NCBI RefSeq assembly: GCF_038446665.1
Contig: NZ_CP151802.1
Location: forward strand, 496,001 to 560,000
Source: Lysobacter sp. FW306-1B-D06B
GTDB lineage: Bacteria > Pseudomonadota > Gammaproteobacteria > Xanthomonadales > Xanthomonadaceae
Direction of reading: 5' to 3'
DNA: 64,000 nucleotides
Made by a program: the position numbers and the translations under genes
In this document: in pieces, positions 24,775-33,673 of the stretch
How positions within the stretch are numbered: the stretch's first letter is position 1
Layout: every line of letters begins with the position of its first letter
The notes under the pieces: generated by a model
Database searches by the model: none
What the model was told of the DNA's origin: nothing
What the model saw: only the letters and a program-made list of their open reading frames with translations

Positions 24775-24995
24775 TCATGACGCACCCCCCGTGCCCCGTA
24801 GGGAATGCAATGCTTCAAGCAGCCATTCGTAGAGCTTGCGGCGCTCGCTCAGGATGTCGGCGTCAATCAGCATTCCGGGTCGCAGGGCTTCAGGTTTCCC
24901 ATACGGGTTCACTGTCTGTGCGTCGAGTGTTACCAACACGCGGTAATGGGTTTCCGGACGCTGCGGCTCAGAATTAAGGTCGTTGTTCCGGACCG
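24775..24995 (-). pseudogene. HlyD-type membrane-fusion protein, C-terminal remnant
   Basis: The last about 70 codons (THYRVLVTLDAQTVNPYGKPEALRPGMLIDADI, then RRKLYEWLLEALHSLRG) match the end of bacteriocin/colicin-type HlyD secretion proteins. The N-terminal part is missing: at about 24995 the sequence switches to the 3' end of the next gene. It is a leftover of an ABC-type peptide export locus. Confidence 0.75.
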
Positions 24996-24997
24996 CA

Positions 24998-25537
24998 TCA
25001 CGGAGTGCGTTCCGGTGCCGACGCGTGCATAGAGTCCGATCGCTGCCGATCCAGCGCCTGGGCGCGCAAAATGGCCTCGGCATGCAGATCAACTTGAGCT
25101 TGCCGCTCCGCCGCCCACCTGGCCTGCCGGTCGCGATGGTTGCGGCGCCATCCCCATACGGCCAGCGACGCGAAGCCGACGACGTACAGCACGCCCAGTC
25201 CCGCGCCGAGCCAATGGCTCCAGTCCCCGTCCGTCGCAGCCTTCCGCCCTTGGCTCCAGGTGAGGAACCCGAAGAAGGCGATCACCAGCCATATGAAGTT
25301 CTGGGCACGCGCGCCCCAATGACGCAGCAACCAGTACAAGCCGACATACAGCAACGGCAGCAACACCACGTTCGCCGTGATCTGCGCCGCCGGTTTCATC
25401 GATGCCGGGGCCTGCTCGCTCAGCCAGGCCGCCAACACCGCCGGCGCCATCAGTAGCGCCAAGTACAACAGGACGCGCCCCAGCCAAACCAGCCAGAGCG
25501 GGTAAATCGTGAAGGTGATGCGATCGTTTGAAGGCAT
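24998..25537 (-). CDS. integral membrane protein of unknown function
   Basis: 179 residues with about four hydrophobic helices: LWLVWLGRVLLYLALLMAPA, ITANVVLLPLLYVGLYWLL, FIWLVIAFFGFLTW and LGAGLGVLYVVGFASLAVWGW. A basic Arg/Gln-rich cytoplasmic tail follows. No family was recognised. Its 3' end abuts the HlyD remnant, so the last residues may be altered by the deletion. It lies downstream of two glycosyltransferase genes with a 65-bp gap. Confidence 0.6.
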   Translation of the reverse strand: MPSNDRITFTIYPLWLVWLGRVLLYLALLMAPAVLAAWLSEQAPASMKPAAQITANVVLLPLLYVGLYWLLRHWGARAQNFIWLVIAFFGFLTWSQGRKAATDGDWSHWLGAGLGVLYVVGFASLAVWGWRRNHRDRQARWAAERQAQVDLHAEAILRAQALDRQRSDSMHASAPERTP

Positions 25538-25602
25538 GGCAACTGCTTTGGTCGAGGAGGTATCCGGTGTGCGACGTCATGTGATGCCAACTACTTGGCT
25601 CA

Positions 25603-27438
25603 TTAACCCGGATCTGATTGGACGACTCGGCACCATTGGTAAGGCTGCGGATCAGTCCCGATCGACGCCCGCTTCCTTACACATGAGGGGCTCAGCAATT
25701 GCAAGTTATGGCGAGCCAGCACCTGCATGGCTTGCTCCTGGAGTCGGTGATCTTCAAGTGCGAGATCGACGCTTCGAGATGCGGGCAGAATCAGTTCGCA
25801 CTTTCGAGAGGGAGACCCGATGCCACCAAACTCCGGCTGAATCTCAAGTTTTAACTTGGCTGCCCACCATTGCAATCGAGCGCAAGTCTCATTCAAGCCC
25901 AGCAATTCCACGGCTCGATTAAGTCGCGCCACCCGCTGCTGCCTGCGATCATCGGCAGCCGGGAGGATGGCGAAGATCCGACCTGGCGTGGAATCCCACA
26001 TTGCGCGCGCCCGTGCTTGATAGCCAGGACCTTCGGGAAACCCACTGACACCGACAAAGCGATACTCCGCAGAGAGTATTGGGATGATCCATCCTTGCGG
26101 CTCTATGCCGGTCATCACTACCGTCGCTGGCTCAGGCGTGGCCTCAGGGGTCTCTGCCTGAAAGCCCGTCTGGCCGAGACCTGCGCGACCCCAGCCAGTC
26201 CACCCCATCACCGCGACTAGTGCGCAGGCGACAACGGCAACAGTTGCCAGACGATGAGCCCGATCAGCAGAACTGATTCGATGGATCACGATCCATAAGG
26301 CAATGGACGCCATCATCTCTGCGACCGCAAGGTAGCGATGAATGCTGAACATCGCCATCCACACCACAAATGACGTTCCCACGAAGGCCACCACCTGCCG
26401 TTGCGTAACGACCGGAGCCAACTGCGGCGGGTGCTGGGGCCGCCTCCGTCCGTGCACAAGGTGGATGACCCACCAAGCCGTCGCGAGGAATAACAGGAGC
26501 CAAACGATCTGACGCAATCCCACTTCACCGACACGCGCCGGATCCAAGGTCATTTGCACCGGCCACGTCATCCACTCGATGCCCGTCTTCGGCAGCCATC
26601 GGGTATCGGACACCAACGTCTCACTGGCCAGTGGCGATTTGAACAACGCATTGAACTGTGGCAGCAAGGGATTACGGAACGCAATCCACATTTGGTGGAA
26701 CCACGCGCCTTTGAGCGCTCCAAACGCCACAAGAGATGTGAGCGTGACGACCGTGAGATGAAGCACGCCGCGCCGAGAGCACGCCGCGCCAACAAGAATG
26801 CCTGCCGCCAACGCCACGGCGTAAACGGCGTTGGTAAGCTTCAATCCCACTGCCAAGCCCATGCATACGCCACACGCCAATAGGCGCCAAACGGATGCAC
26901 CAGCACGATCATGCGGCCATATCGCCAACAGCACGGCACCGAGCACGAAGGGTGCGGTGGTGTTGTCTCCCATCGTGCTCCCGAACTCCGAAAGGAATAC
27001 CGACGACAGCATGCCCGCTAGGCCCAGTAAGGGCGCACGCGTGACTCTGCGATCGTCGTTCGGCAACGCAGTCCACGCGATTCCGGACAGCAGGATGAAA
27101 CAGGCGCCCTGCCATGCCCCCATCAGGAACGAGAGCACTACCGGGGGTAATCTTGTGGACAACCAGAAGTACGGCACATCCAACAGAGGTGGGAAATAGC
27201 TCTGCAGCCCCACAGGAGCCAGATCCACGCCGACCCGATCGTTCAGGTAGGCATAGGCGGCGTAGTAGTGATAGTTCATCAGATCCCAATTGCGATCTTG
27301 ACCCAAGATCACCGAGATCAGCCCCGCCACGATCAGGCTCGTGAAGGCGGAAGCGAGTACATTGCTCTGACTCGTGAAGCTGAAACGTTCCGACAGCGCG
27401 TTGGTAATTCTGGCTTTCAGGCGGCCTGCAAATCTCAT
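25603..27438 (-). CDS. polytopic membrane glycosyltransferase-like protein
   Basis: 611 residues from the ATG ending at 27438, which has AGGAA 9 nt upstream; the longer frame starts at a poor TTG. An early luminal loop is rich in conserved acidic and aromatic residues (RNWDLMNYHYYAAYAYLNDR), as in lipid-linked-sugar transferases of the GT-C kind. About ten membrane helices and a C-terminal soluble tail follow. With the GT2 gene just upstream it could decorate O-antigen or another glycan (GtrB/GtrC-like pairing). Substrate unknown. Confidence 0.7.
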   Translation of the reverse strand: MRFAGRLKARITNALSERFSFTSQSNVLASAFTSLIVAGLISVILGQDRNWDLMNYHYYAAYAYLNDRVGVDLAPVGLQSYFPPLLDVPYFWLSTRLPPVVLSFLMGAWQGACFILLSGIAWTALPNDDRRVTRAPLLGLAGMLSSVFLSEFGSTMGDNTTAPFVLGAVLLAIWPHDRAGASVWRLLACGVCMGLAVGLKLTNAVYAVALAAGILVGAACSRRGVLHLTVVTLTSLVAFGALKGAWFHQMWIAFRNPLLPQFNALFKSPLASETLVSDTRWLPKTGIEWMTWPVQMTLDPARVGEVGLRQIVWLLLFLATAWWVIHLVHGRRRPQHPPQLAPVVTQRQVVAFVGTSFVVWMAMFSIHRYLAVAEMMASIALWIVIHRISSADRAHRLATVAVVACALVAVMGWTGWGRAGLGQTGFQAETPEATPEPATVVMTGIEPQGWIIPILSAEYRFVGVSGFPEGPGYQARARAMWDSTPGRIFAILPAADDRRQQRVARLNRAVELLGLNETCARLQWWAAKLKLEIQPEFGGIGSPSRKCELILPASRSVDLALEDHRLQEQAMQVLARHNLQLLSPSCVRKRASIGTDPQPYQWCRVVQSDPG

Positions 27439-27484
27439 TCTTGAACCGTTCCTCTGCTGCGGGAAATCACGGGATGAACCCGCT

Positions 27485-28468
27485 TTAGCGACTGGACGAG
27501 ACCGAGAGATAGGCAAGGTGCTTTGCCTCTAATCGCCCCCGCGCGACATTGTTCAGGATCAGGCCGCAGGCGAGCGAAACCATTGCAGTGAGTGCCAGTG
27601 CAACGCTCATTAGCGCTGTGGGCAGTCGCGGCACTAATCCTGTAGAGAGATAGGCAGGCAACAATGGCGCCGCCAAGGCAAGCGCAGCGAGCAGGAGCGC
27701 AATGCCAACGCTGCCAAAAAACAGTAAAGGCCTCTCCGCCTGTACCAATGCTGCAATCGTGCGCGCGATCCGCATGCCGTCGCGGTAAGTGTTGAGCTTG
27801 CTGGATGACCCCGGAGGGCGCGCTCCGTACGGTGTAGCTACTTCGGCGACCGGCATACGCAGCTGCAACGCATGCACATTGAGCTCCGTTTCGATTTCAA
27901 ACCCGGAGGCATGCGCCGGGAACGAGCGGGCATAGCGCCGTGAGAACACCCGGTAACCGGAGAGCATGTCCTTGAACGTGCGTCCGAATAGCCAGGCCAC
28001 GCACCCCGTTAGCAGGCGATTTCCGAGACGATGCCCCAGTCGGTAGGCATCTCCGGATTTGGAGGTGCGTGCAGCGACCACCATATCGAGTCGCTGCTGC
28101 AGCAGCCGGCCGATCAGGTAAGGGGCGCACTCCGCGGAGTAAGTGTCGTCGCCATCCACCAAGACATAGAGGTCGGCCTCCACGTCCGCGAAGGCCCTTC
28201 GCACGACATTCCCCTTTCCTGCGGCGCTCACGTGCAGAACGTGAGCGCCCGCTTGCCCCGCTTCGAGCGGGGTGCCGTCCGTTGACCCATTGTCCAGTAC
28301 GACGATCTGCGCGCCGGGCAATTGCTCGCGGAAGTCGCGCACGACCTTGGCCACTGTGACCACTTCGTTGTAGCAAGGAATGATGACTGCGATGCGCTCG
28401 CTGCCATCGCCTCTTTCAGTAAGGTACGTCAAGGAACGCAGGCCCGCGACTGCGGATACTTCTTGCAA
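27485..28468 (-). CDS. GT2 glycosyltransferase with C-terminal membrane helices (GtrB/DPM-like)
   Basis: About 327 residues. The GT2 motifs are IAVIIPCYNE, IVVLDNGSTDGT, LYVLVDGDDTY (DxD) and GFEIETELNVHAL. Two or more C-terminal helices follow (LLFFGSVGIALLLAALALAA; LMSVALALTAMVSLACGLIL). Enzymes of this layout charge a polyprenyl phosphate with a sugar. The start is uncertain: the TTG at 28468 has GAAGCGG upstream and overlaps the lipoprotein gene by 40 bp. It is followed by the GT-C-like gene, its likely acceptor-side partner. Confidence 0.85.
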   Translation of the reverse strand: MQEVSAVAGLRSLTYLTERGDGSERIAVIIPCYNEVVTVAKVVRDFREQLPGAQIVVLDNGSTDGTPLEAGQAGAHVLHVSAAGKGNVVRRAFADVEADLYVLVDGDDTYSAECAPYLIGRLLQQRLDMVVAARTSKSGDAYRLGHRLGNRLLTGCVAWLFGRTFKDMLSGYRVFSRRYARSFPAHASGFEIETELNVHALQLRMPVAEVATPYGARPPGSSSKLNTYRDGMRIARTIAALVQAERPLLFFGSVGIALLLAALALAAPLLPAYLSTGLVPRLPTALMSVALALTAMVSLACGLILNNVARGRLEAKHLAYLSVSSSR

Positions 28469-28842
28469 TATCCGCTTCTCAAGCGGACGTTCGCGTCAGG
28501 GTTCGGTATTTCGGCCCCGGGTTGGCATGTCAGTAGCTTCGCTTTTTCCCCGCTACAGACGGGGGTGGCTCGTCGCTCTACAGAGTGACTGTATCCGCTT
28601 GCTTCAATACAAAGCATCGAATGCCCAATCTCTTCGTCGGAACGTGCGCCGCCTGGAAATCCCTCGATCGGCCTAAACGGGCTCGCATAGCCGCAATCCA
28701 ACATCGCCTTCCACACGTCTAGCTCGGTTGCTCCAGGCTTACTCCACGTCTCGTAATCATCGGGCGGTGGTGCGAATGCATTCCTTGGTAGACACCCAGT
28801 AGTAAGAATTGCGATCAAGGCGATCAGAAATTCTGCCTTCAT
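28429..28842 (-). CDS. small lipoprotein downstream of the TPS locus
   Basis: 137 residues from the ATG ending at 28842 (MKAEFLIALIAILTTGC), with lipobox TTGC. The mature part is Cys-rich (DCGYASPF, SMLCIEASG, TPVCSGEK, RSGYCKKYPQSRACVP), likely with disulphides in the periplasm. No family was recognised. Its ATG overlaps the stop of the exoprotein tail by ATGA, so the two were co-translated. An immunity-like or exoprotein-linked role is possible but unproven. Confidence 0.75.
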   Translation of the reverse strand: MKAEFLIALIAILTTGCLPRNAFAPPPDDYETWSKPGATELDVWKAMLDCGYASPFRPIEGFPGGARSDEEIGHSMLCIEASGYSHSVERRATPVCSGEKAKLLTCQPGAEIPNPDANVRLRSGYCKKYPQSRACVP

Positions 28843-29140
28843 TTGATGGACCCTCTCCACTTTTCAAGGCGGTACAACAACTCGTTCATCCTGGACATTG
28901 GCACTTGATTGATCGGAATCGGCACTGACTGTCTCCCAGGCTGATCCATCCAGAGGTCCCGGCATGCTTCTGGGGCATCCTTGTAGCAATTGTGCGGGGT
29001 GTTAGTTCCTCCAAGTACGCGCGCCATTTCCCACGCGGAGTTTCCGCCATCGGGCGTGATCCCGCCCGTACTCGGGTTGTACCCGATGAATCCACCCACG
29101 ATGTCATTCTCGTGATTCTGCAAAGGCGCGAGGAGAAGCG
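28839..29140 (-). pseudogene. C-terminal tail of a deleted secreted exoprotein (TpsA?)
   Basis: The frame starts without any start codon or ribosome-binding site at the TpsB stop. It encodes NHENDIVGGFIGYNPSTGG, ITPDGGNSAWEMARVLGG and NCYKDAPEACRDLWMDQPGR before stopping in an ATGA overlap with the lipoprotein gene. It sits where the TpsA exoprotein should be. I infer a large in-frame or junctional deletion that removed most of TpsA. Confidence 0.5.
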
Positions 29141-29143
29141 CGT

Positions 29144-30883
29144 CTAGAACGACGCGCTCACGCTGAAACCGGCAGTGGTGTAGGCGGTAGGGAAGAACGC
29201 GGGCTTGGAGATCGGCGCGCCGATGAAGAGATCCCACGACAGGGAGTGCCAGCCGCCGCGCAGTCCGACGACGGCGCCGGCGAGGTGATCACCGAGCTGC
29301 CACTGGGTGCTGGGGCCGCCGATATGTCCGTAGTCGGCGCCCAGGTACAGCTCCTGGCCACCGCCGAGCGCCAGCCCCAGGTCGTTGCGGACCAGCCAGC
29401 CGCGCTCGCCGGAGAGCGACACCTCACCGTCAAACCCACGCACCGTGTAGCGTCCACCGATCGCGAAGCGGTCCTGCGGCGACAGTGGCGTGTCGTTCCA
29501 CTGCGCACGCCAGCTGCCGCTGTAGCGCAGCGACTGGTTGCCGAGCTGGAACGGGACCGCCAACTGCGCGTCGGCGGTGATCACCTTCATCCGCGCGGTG
29601 CCTTCCAGCGGAAGCGTCGGATCGAACGCGTGCGCGATGTCTTCCGGCGATGGAATCGCGCCGAAAGCGCCGGTGCCGCGGCGGTACGCCACGCTGGCAT
29701 CGAGCGTTGCCTTGCCCAGAAACTGTTTGTGGGTGACGCCGACTTCCCAGCCTGCGGTGCGCCGGTGCTGCACCTCGATTTCGGTGTCGTCGATATAGTT
29801 GTCCGAGTCCTTCCACCAGCCGCGCCCGTACACGCCGGTCTTGATGGTCGCGTTACGGAACAGGAGGCGGGCCGCGCGCAGCTCGGCGTTCTGGCTGTTG
29901 CCGCTGTAGACGTAGGTCTGGTATGGACCCGCGACCGCCTGGCGGTAGTCGTACGCGCTGACGGTCGCGCCGATGAGCCACCAGGACACGGGCACGTCGT
30001 AGTGCGCGGTCCAGCTCTTCGTGCCCTTCCTGCCGCCATTGAAGGCCGAATGGCCGACGTTGACGTAGAAGGCGTCGTTCCACATCCACCAGTTATCGAG
30101 CGACAGCGTGGCGCCGGCCTGCAGCTTTCCGGTCGCCTCAGAGCCCGAATCGTCCAACGACACGTTGGCCCGCACCAGGGCGCGCTGCTGCCAGCTGATG
30201 ACCAGGTCGCTTTCGCCGGGATGCGCGTCGTCGCCGTCCGCCGGCACGATCTGGATGTCCGCGGCCACGGTCGGGATGCGCTGGAAGTTCTCCAGCGCCT
30301 GTTCAACGTCTCTGAGGTTGAGCAGGTCGCCGGGCTTGGCCGGCACCGCGTTCCAGAGCGTTGCGCGCGAGTCGGTGCCGTCGACGAAACGAATCGCGCG
30401 GATGCGCCCGGGGATGACCGTCAGATCCAACGTCTTGGACGCCTTCAGGTCCTGTGGTGCGGCTACGACCCGCGTTGTCACGTAGCCGCGCGCCACAATG
30501 GCGTTCTGCACGCGCTTCATCACCACGTTGATGCCTTGCGTGCCCAGGCATCGGCCCGTGGCGGGGTCGTCTGAGGGGTCGACGGCGTCCAGCGCCCAGC
30601 GGAACCGTTGGGCGTCCTCACCGATCAGGCGAATCGACTCGATGGCGAAGCACGGCGATTCGTCGGCCGGAAAACGTTCCGGCGTTGCGGTCGGCTCCGG
30701 CGCCAGACGTACATCAGGGCGCTGCTCCTGCTGTTGGCGCAGAGCACGCTCGCGCTCCTGTTGACGCAGTTCTTCCTGCACCGACGGCGCCACCTGCGCC
30801 CCCACGGGTCCCATGGGCGCCAGAACTCCCCAGATGATCCAAGCCAAGGCACGCCGATGCGGCCACTTTCCTTGTTGCACCAC
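29144..30883 (-). CDS. two-partner secretion outer-membrane transporter (TpsB, FhaC/HecB type)
   Basis: 579 residues. Signal region (ALAWIIWGVLAPMGPVGAQ), Gln/Arg-rich N-terminal linker, and two POTRA domains (about 60-200; FAIESIRLIGEDA, LDLTVIPGRIRAIRF). A 16-strand barrel follows, with the conserved VRGF motif in loop 6 (YTVRGFDGEVSLSGERGW) and a final aromatic SASF. I choose the GTG at 30883 because AGGAAG lies about 8 nt upstream; the frame is open to a TTG at 30904. It is intact, yet its cognate exoprotein is missing next door, so it may be idle or serve another substrate. Confidence 0.92.
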   Translation of the reverse strand: MVQQGKWPHRRALAWIIWGVLAPMGPVGAQVAPSVQEELRQQERERALRQQQEQRPDVRLAPEPTATPERFPADESPCFAIESIRLIGEDAQRFRWALDAVDPSDDPATGRCLGTQGINVVMKRVQNAIVARGYVTTRVVAAPQDLKASKTLDLTVIPGRIRAIRFVDGTDSRATLWNAVPAKPGDLLNLRDVEQALENFQRIPTVAADIQIVPADGDDAHPGESDLVISWQQRALVRANVSLDDSGSEATGKLQAGATLSLDNWWMWNDAFYVNVGHSAFNGGRKGTKSWTAHYDVPVSWWLIGATVSAYDYRQAVAGPYQTYVYSGNSQNAELRAARLLFRNATIKTGVYGRGWWKDSDNYIDDTEIEVQHRRTAGWEVGVTHKQFLGKATLDASVAYRRGTGAFGAIPSPEDIAHAFDPTLPLEGTARMKVITADAQLAVPFQLGNQSLRYSGSWRAQWNDTPLSPQDRFAIGGRYTVRGFDGEVSLSGERGWLVRNDLGLALGGGQELYLGADYGHIGGPSTQWQLGDHLAGAVVGLRGGWHSLSWDLFIGAPISKPAFFPTAYTTAGFSVSASF

Positions 30884-31015
30884 CGATATCTTCCTTTTCC
30901 GCAAGCGAGACCGAGCCTGCGCCGAAGGCGCAGCTCTCCGCGAGGGCCGAGCTTAGAGAGGCCGAACCATCGGGGATATAAGACAAATCTTAAGGTTGGT
31001 CGGGAAATTCGCTTT

Positions 31016-32510
31016 AGCACTGTCCACCCGCTGATGAGCCTGGACGGACGCGTTTCCACCCGCTGATGAGTCTGGCCGCGAAGCGGAACGCCAAGGATTG
31101 ACACGCGGATGGGCGGCGTGCACTCGGGTCGGTTGATCATCACTCAGGATGATCATCAACTTGGACGAATCACGGATTCGCACGATCGACGGCGTGCGCG
31201 CGGTACTCGATGGCACCCGCTCTTTCGACTTCACGCCGGCGGCTTGCCGGTTCGAACGCTATGAATGGATCACGGCGGTGCTGGTGCGGCTGGACTATCG
31301 TGGCCTGAAGCGCGTCGACCGCGGCCGGGTGCGACGCTACCTGCAGCACTTGAGCGGGTTCAGTCGCGCGCAGATCACCCGCGCGGTGCAGCGCTGGCTG
31401 ACCTTCAAGCCGCTATGCCGTCCGCTTTGCAGGCCCGCCAATGCCTTCGCCCGGCGTTACACCGCCGCGGACCTGGATGCATTGGCCGAAGTCGAGCGCG
31501 AGTACGGTCGACTGTCCGGCCCGGCCACGGTGGTGGTGCTGCGACGCATGTACCAGTTGTATGGCGACGAGCGTTTCGTGCGCCTGCAGCACCTGTCCGC
31601 CTCGCACCTGTACAACCTGCGCCGGTCGGTGGCCTATCAGGCGCGCCACACCATGCGCGCGAAGACCCGGCCGGACCGCAAGGCCGCAGCCATTGCCGCG
31701 CGCCGCGCACCGGCACCGGACAACCGGCCCGGCTTCATCCGCATCGACAGCGTGCATCAGGGCGACTTCCGTGGCCGCTGGAGCGTGTACCACATCAATG
31801 CCGTCGACTGCGTTACCCAGTGGCAGGTCGTGGCCACCGTGCCTTCGCTCAAGCGCGAGCACATGCTGCCCACCATGCGGGCGATGCTGGCGCAGTTCCC
31901 GTTTGAGATTCGTGGTTTCCATAGCGACGGCGGCAGCGAGTACGTCAACTACGAGGTGGCCCAGATGCTGGACGATGCGCGCATCGACTTCACCCGATCA
32001 CGGCCGCGTCGCTGCAACGACAACGCCCTGGTCGAAGCCAAGAACGGCGTGGTGGTGCGCCGCCAGTTCGGTTACAGCTACATCCCGGCAGAGCGAGCCG
32101 AGCAGTTCAACGCCTTCTGCGAGGATCACCTGAATCCGTTCTTGAATCTGCATCGGCCATGCCTGTTTGGCACCGAGGTGCCCGATACGCGCAAGCCCGG
32201 ACGGCTGCGGCGCGTGCACCGCAGTGAGGACGTGCAGACGCCACTGCAGAAGCTGGCCAGTCTGTCCAACGCCAACCGCTTTATGCGGCCTGGAATCACC
32301 GTGGAGACGCTGCAGCAGCAAGCCATGCAGATGACGGACCTGGACGCCGCACGAGGTGTGCGCGCGGCGCGAGAGGCAATGATGCAGGAGGTCGGTCCCC
32401 GACGCTGGATCGGCAACGGCTGGGGCTTCGCCGAACCCGCCGCCTGATGGGTACGATCAAAACGACCCAAACCCCAAGTTCGTCCTGGCCCATCTAGGAG
32501 AACTCGGGAG
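31016..32510 (+). mobile_element. rve-type IS, copy 1
   Basis: The left end carries two tandem copies of tccacccgctgatgag[c/t]ctgg (31021 and 31054). The right end carries tcctggcccatctagga (about 32483). A single 432-residue transposase lies between. The tandem left-end sites recall multi-site transposase binding. An inverted second copy lies at 38858-40290; decayed copies occur at 1150 and 33130. Confidence 0.75.
31149..32447 (+). CDS. rve-domain DDE transposase, copy 1
   Basis: 432 residues. An N-terminal HTH-type region (YLQHLSGFSRAQITRAVQRW) precedes an rve/integrase core. The catalytic residues appear as Asp in FIRIDSVHQGD, Asp in GFHSDGGSEYVN and Glu in NDNALVEAKNG. A C-terminal basic domain follows (GRLRRVHRSEDVQTPL ... 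RRWIGNGWGFAEP). It looks full length. The copy at 38858-40159 is clearly homologous (same length plus one residue), but not identical, so the two did not arise by a very recent transposition. Confidence 0.9.
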   Translation: MIINLDESRIRTIDGVRAVLDGTRSFDFTPAACRFERYEWITAVLVRLDYRGLKRVDRGRVRRYLQHLSGFSRAQITRAVQRWLTFKPLCRPLCRPANAFARRYTAADLDALAEVEREYGRLSGPATVVVLRRMYQLYGDERFVRLQHLSASHLYNLRRSVAYQARHTMRAKTRPDRKAAAIAARRAPAPDNRPGFIRIDSVHQGDFRGRWSVYHINAVDCVTQWQVVATVPSLKREHMLPTMRAMLAQFPFEIRGFHSDGGSEYVNYEVAQMLDDARIDFTRSRPRRCNDNALVEAKNGVVVRRQFGYSYIPAERAEQFNAFCEDHLNPFLNLHRPCLFGTEVPDTRKPGRLRRVHRSEDVQTPLQKLASLSNANRFMRPGITVETLQQQAMQMTDLDAARGVRAAREAMMQEVGPRRWIGNGWGFAEPAA

Positions 32511-32694
32511 GCAGCTGCACGCGTCGCATGCCTGGCATGGTAGCGCTGCCGAAGCGCTTTGGCCGCCGCGCGCTTCAAGCACGTTCGCTCAATTGTGGAT
32601 CCTGTTGCGCCTCCATGCCCCCGCTGGTTAGCGCAGGTCCCAATTGTCGGGCAGGAATGCCCGGCCTCTCGCCACGCCACCCCAGCGGGGAGCA

Positions 32695-33095
32695 TCACTC
32701 CGCGCGGCGGCGGATGAACAAATCCCGCAACGGTCTACCTGCTTGGCGATGAGCTTTCCATATCCTGACGGCAAACCACACCAGGACACCAAAGGGAATA
32801 AGCCACAGCCACCCCAGGACTAAGGGTCCGACTAGCGTTGTAATCGCAAGACCGGATAGCAACCAGGAAAAACTAGCTGCGCGTCTGAAAAGAAGCAGCC
32901 AATAGAGCGGCATAAGGAACAACGTGAGAGCAGGCGCGAACAAGAACGCCAACACGTATCCGGAACTGGCTTCAAGATCCGTGCCGAAGAACCCGGCACC
33001 AGGGAGACAATCACTAGCCCAATGGCGAGCGAAGTAACGTAAGCAACAATCAGCACAAGCACAGCCTGCATGATTTTTGTGCAGATTGACTCCAT
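32695..33095 (-). pseudogene. small membrane protein, frameshifted
   Basis: The N-terminal part (MQAVLVLIVAYVTSLAIGL, VIVSLVPG) is in one frame. The remainder (FFGTDLEASSGYVLAFLFAPA ... LYWLLLFRRAASFSWLL ... WLIPFGVLVWFAVRIWKAHR) is in another, with the shift near 33000. Together they would make a protein of about 130 residues with four helices. It is wedged between an intact IS and an IS remnant. No family was recognised. Confidence 0.65.
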
Positions 33096-33129
33096 AGGGG
33101 CGCATATCCAAGTGACCGAGGTGGCAACC

Positions 33130-33290
33130 CTATCGGCAATGATGCGAGAGGTCGATCCCCGGCACTGGATCGGCAACGGCTGGGGCTTTGCCAAGCCCAC
33201 CGCCCGATAGGTACTGTTCAGCCTTCCCCACGATCAACCGACCCGAAACCCGAGGCCGTCCAGGCTCATCTAAGAATTGGAAAGTACTCT
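33130..33290 (+). pseudogene. tail of an rve-type IS (transposase C terminus plus right end)
   Basis: MMREVDPRHWIGNGWGFAKP in frame, then a stop, then the conserved right end (cacgatcaaccgacccgaaaccc, gtccaggctcatctaagaattgg written in two parts). This fragment defines what the right end of the IS looks like and explains the solo ends elsewhere. Confidence 0.75.
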
Positions 33291-33673
33291 TCAGCACTCT
33301 TCGTCGGAAAGTTCGCGCACTCCCTGGACAGATGAGGCGACATCAGTGCATTAGTAATGCAGGCACGGACCCTAGGCTCGGATGATCATCGCCGAAGGAG
33401 TGACTCAGCTCGGTCGCGCGCAGCCCCGAACCCTCAAGCACCTTTCACCGAACAGTAGAGGCCCGCCCTCCGCAATGATCAGCCTGCCGATGATCGGTTC
33501 CGTCTTTTGATAGCGCACTACGGCGCGCCGCTTCCGGATCGGGTCAAAGACTGAGTTTGAAACTTTTCCTATGGCGCATATGTGGGTTCGTGCAGCATGT
33601 TTCATCGCTTGGAAACATACGCATCCTTCGCCTCGTCAGACAATGTCCACCAACCACATCAGGTATCTCGACC
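33291..33673. other. intergenic stretch, no clear gene
   Basis: No convincing ORF. A minus-strand frame at 33405-33605 contains protein-like text (VRYQKTEPIIGRLIIAEGGP) that may be a gene relic, but it has no start context. The plus-strand promoter of the following regulator gene must lie here. Confidence 0.35.

Noticed and set aside
29246..30574. 442-residue plus-strand ORF opposite the TpsB gene
   Set aside because: Composition is that of an antisense frame of a high-GC gene (Val/Arg/Gly/His-rich, no domain). TpsB on the minus strand has clear family motifs.
31265..32133. Alternative-frame ORFs within the transposase at 31149
   Set aside because: They are Arg/Pro/Ala-rich shadows without domains. 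The 432-residue frame contains the DDE residues.
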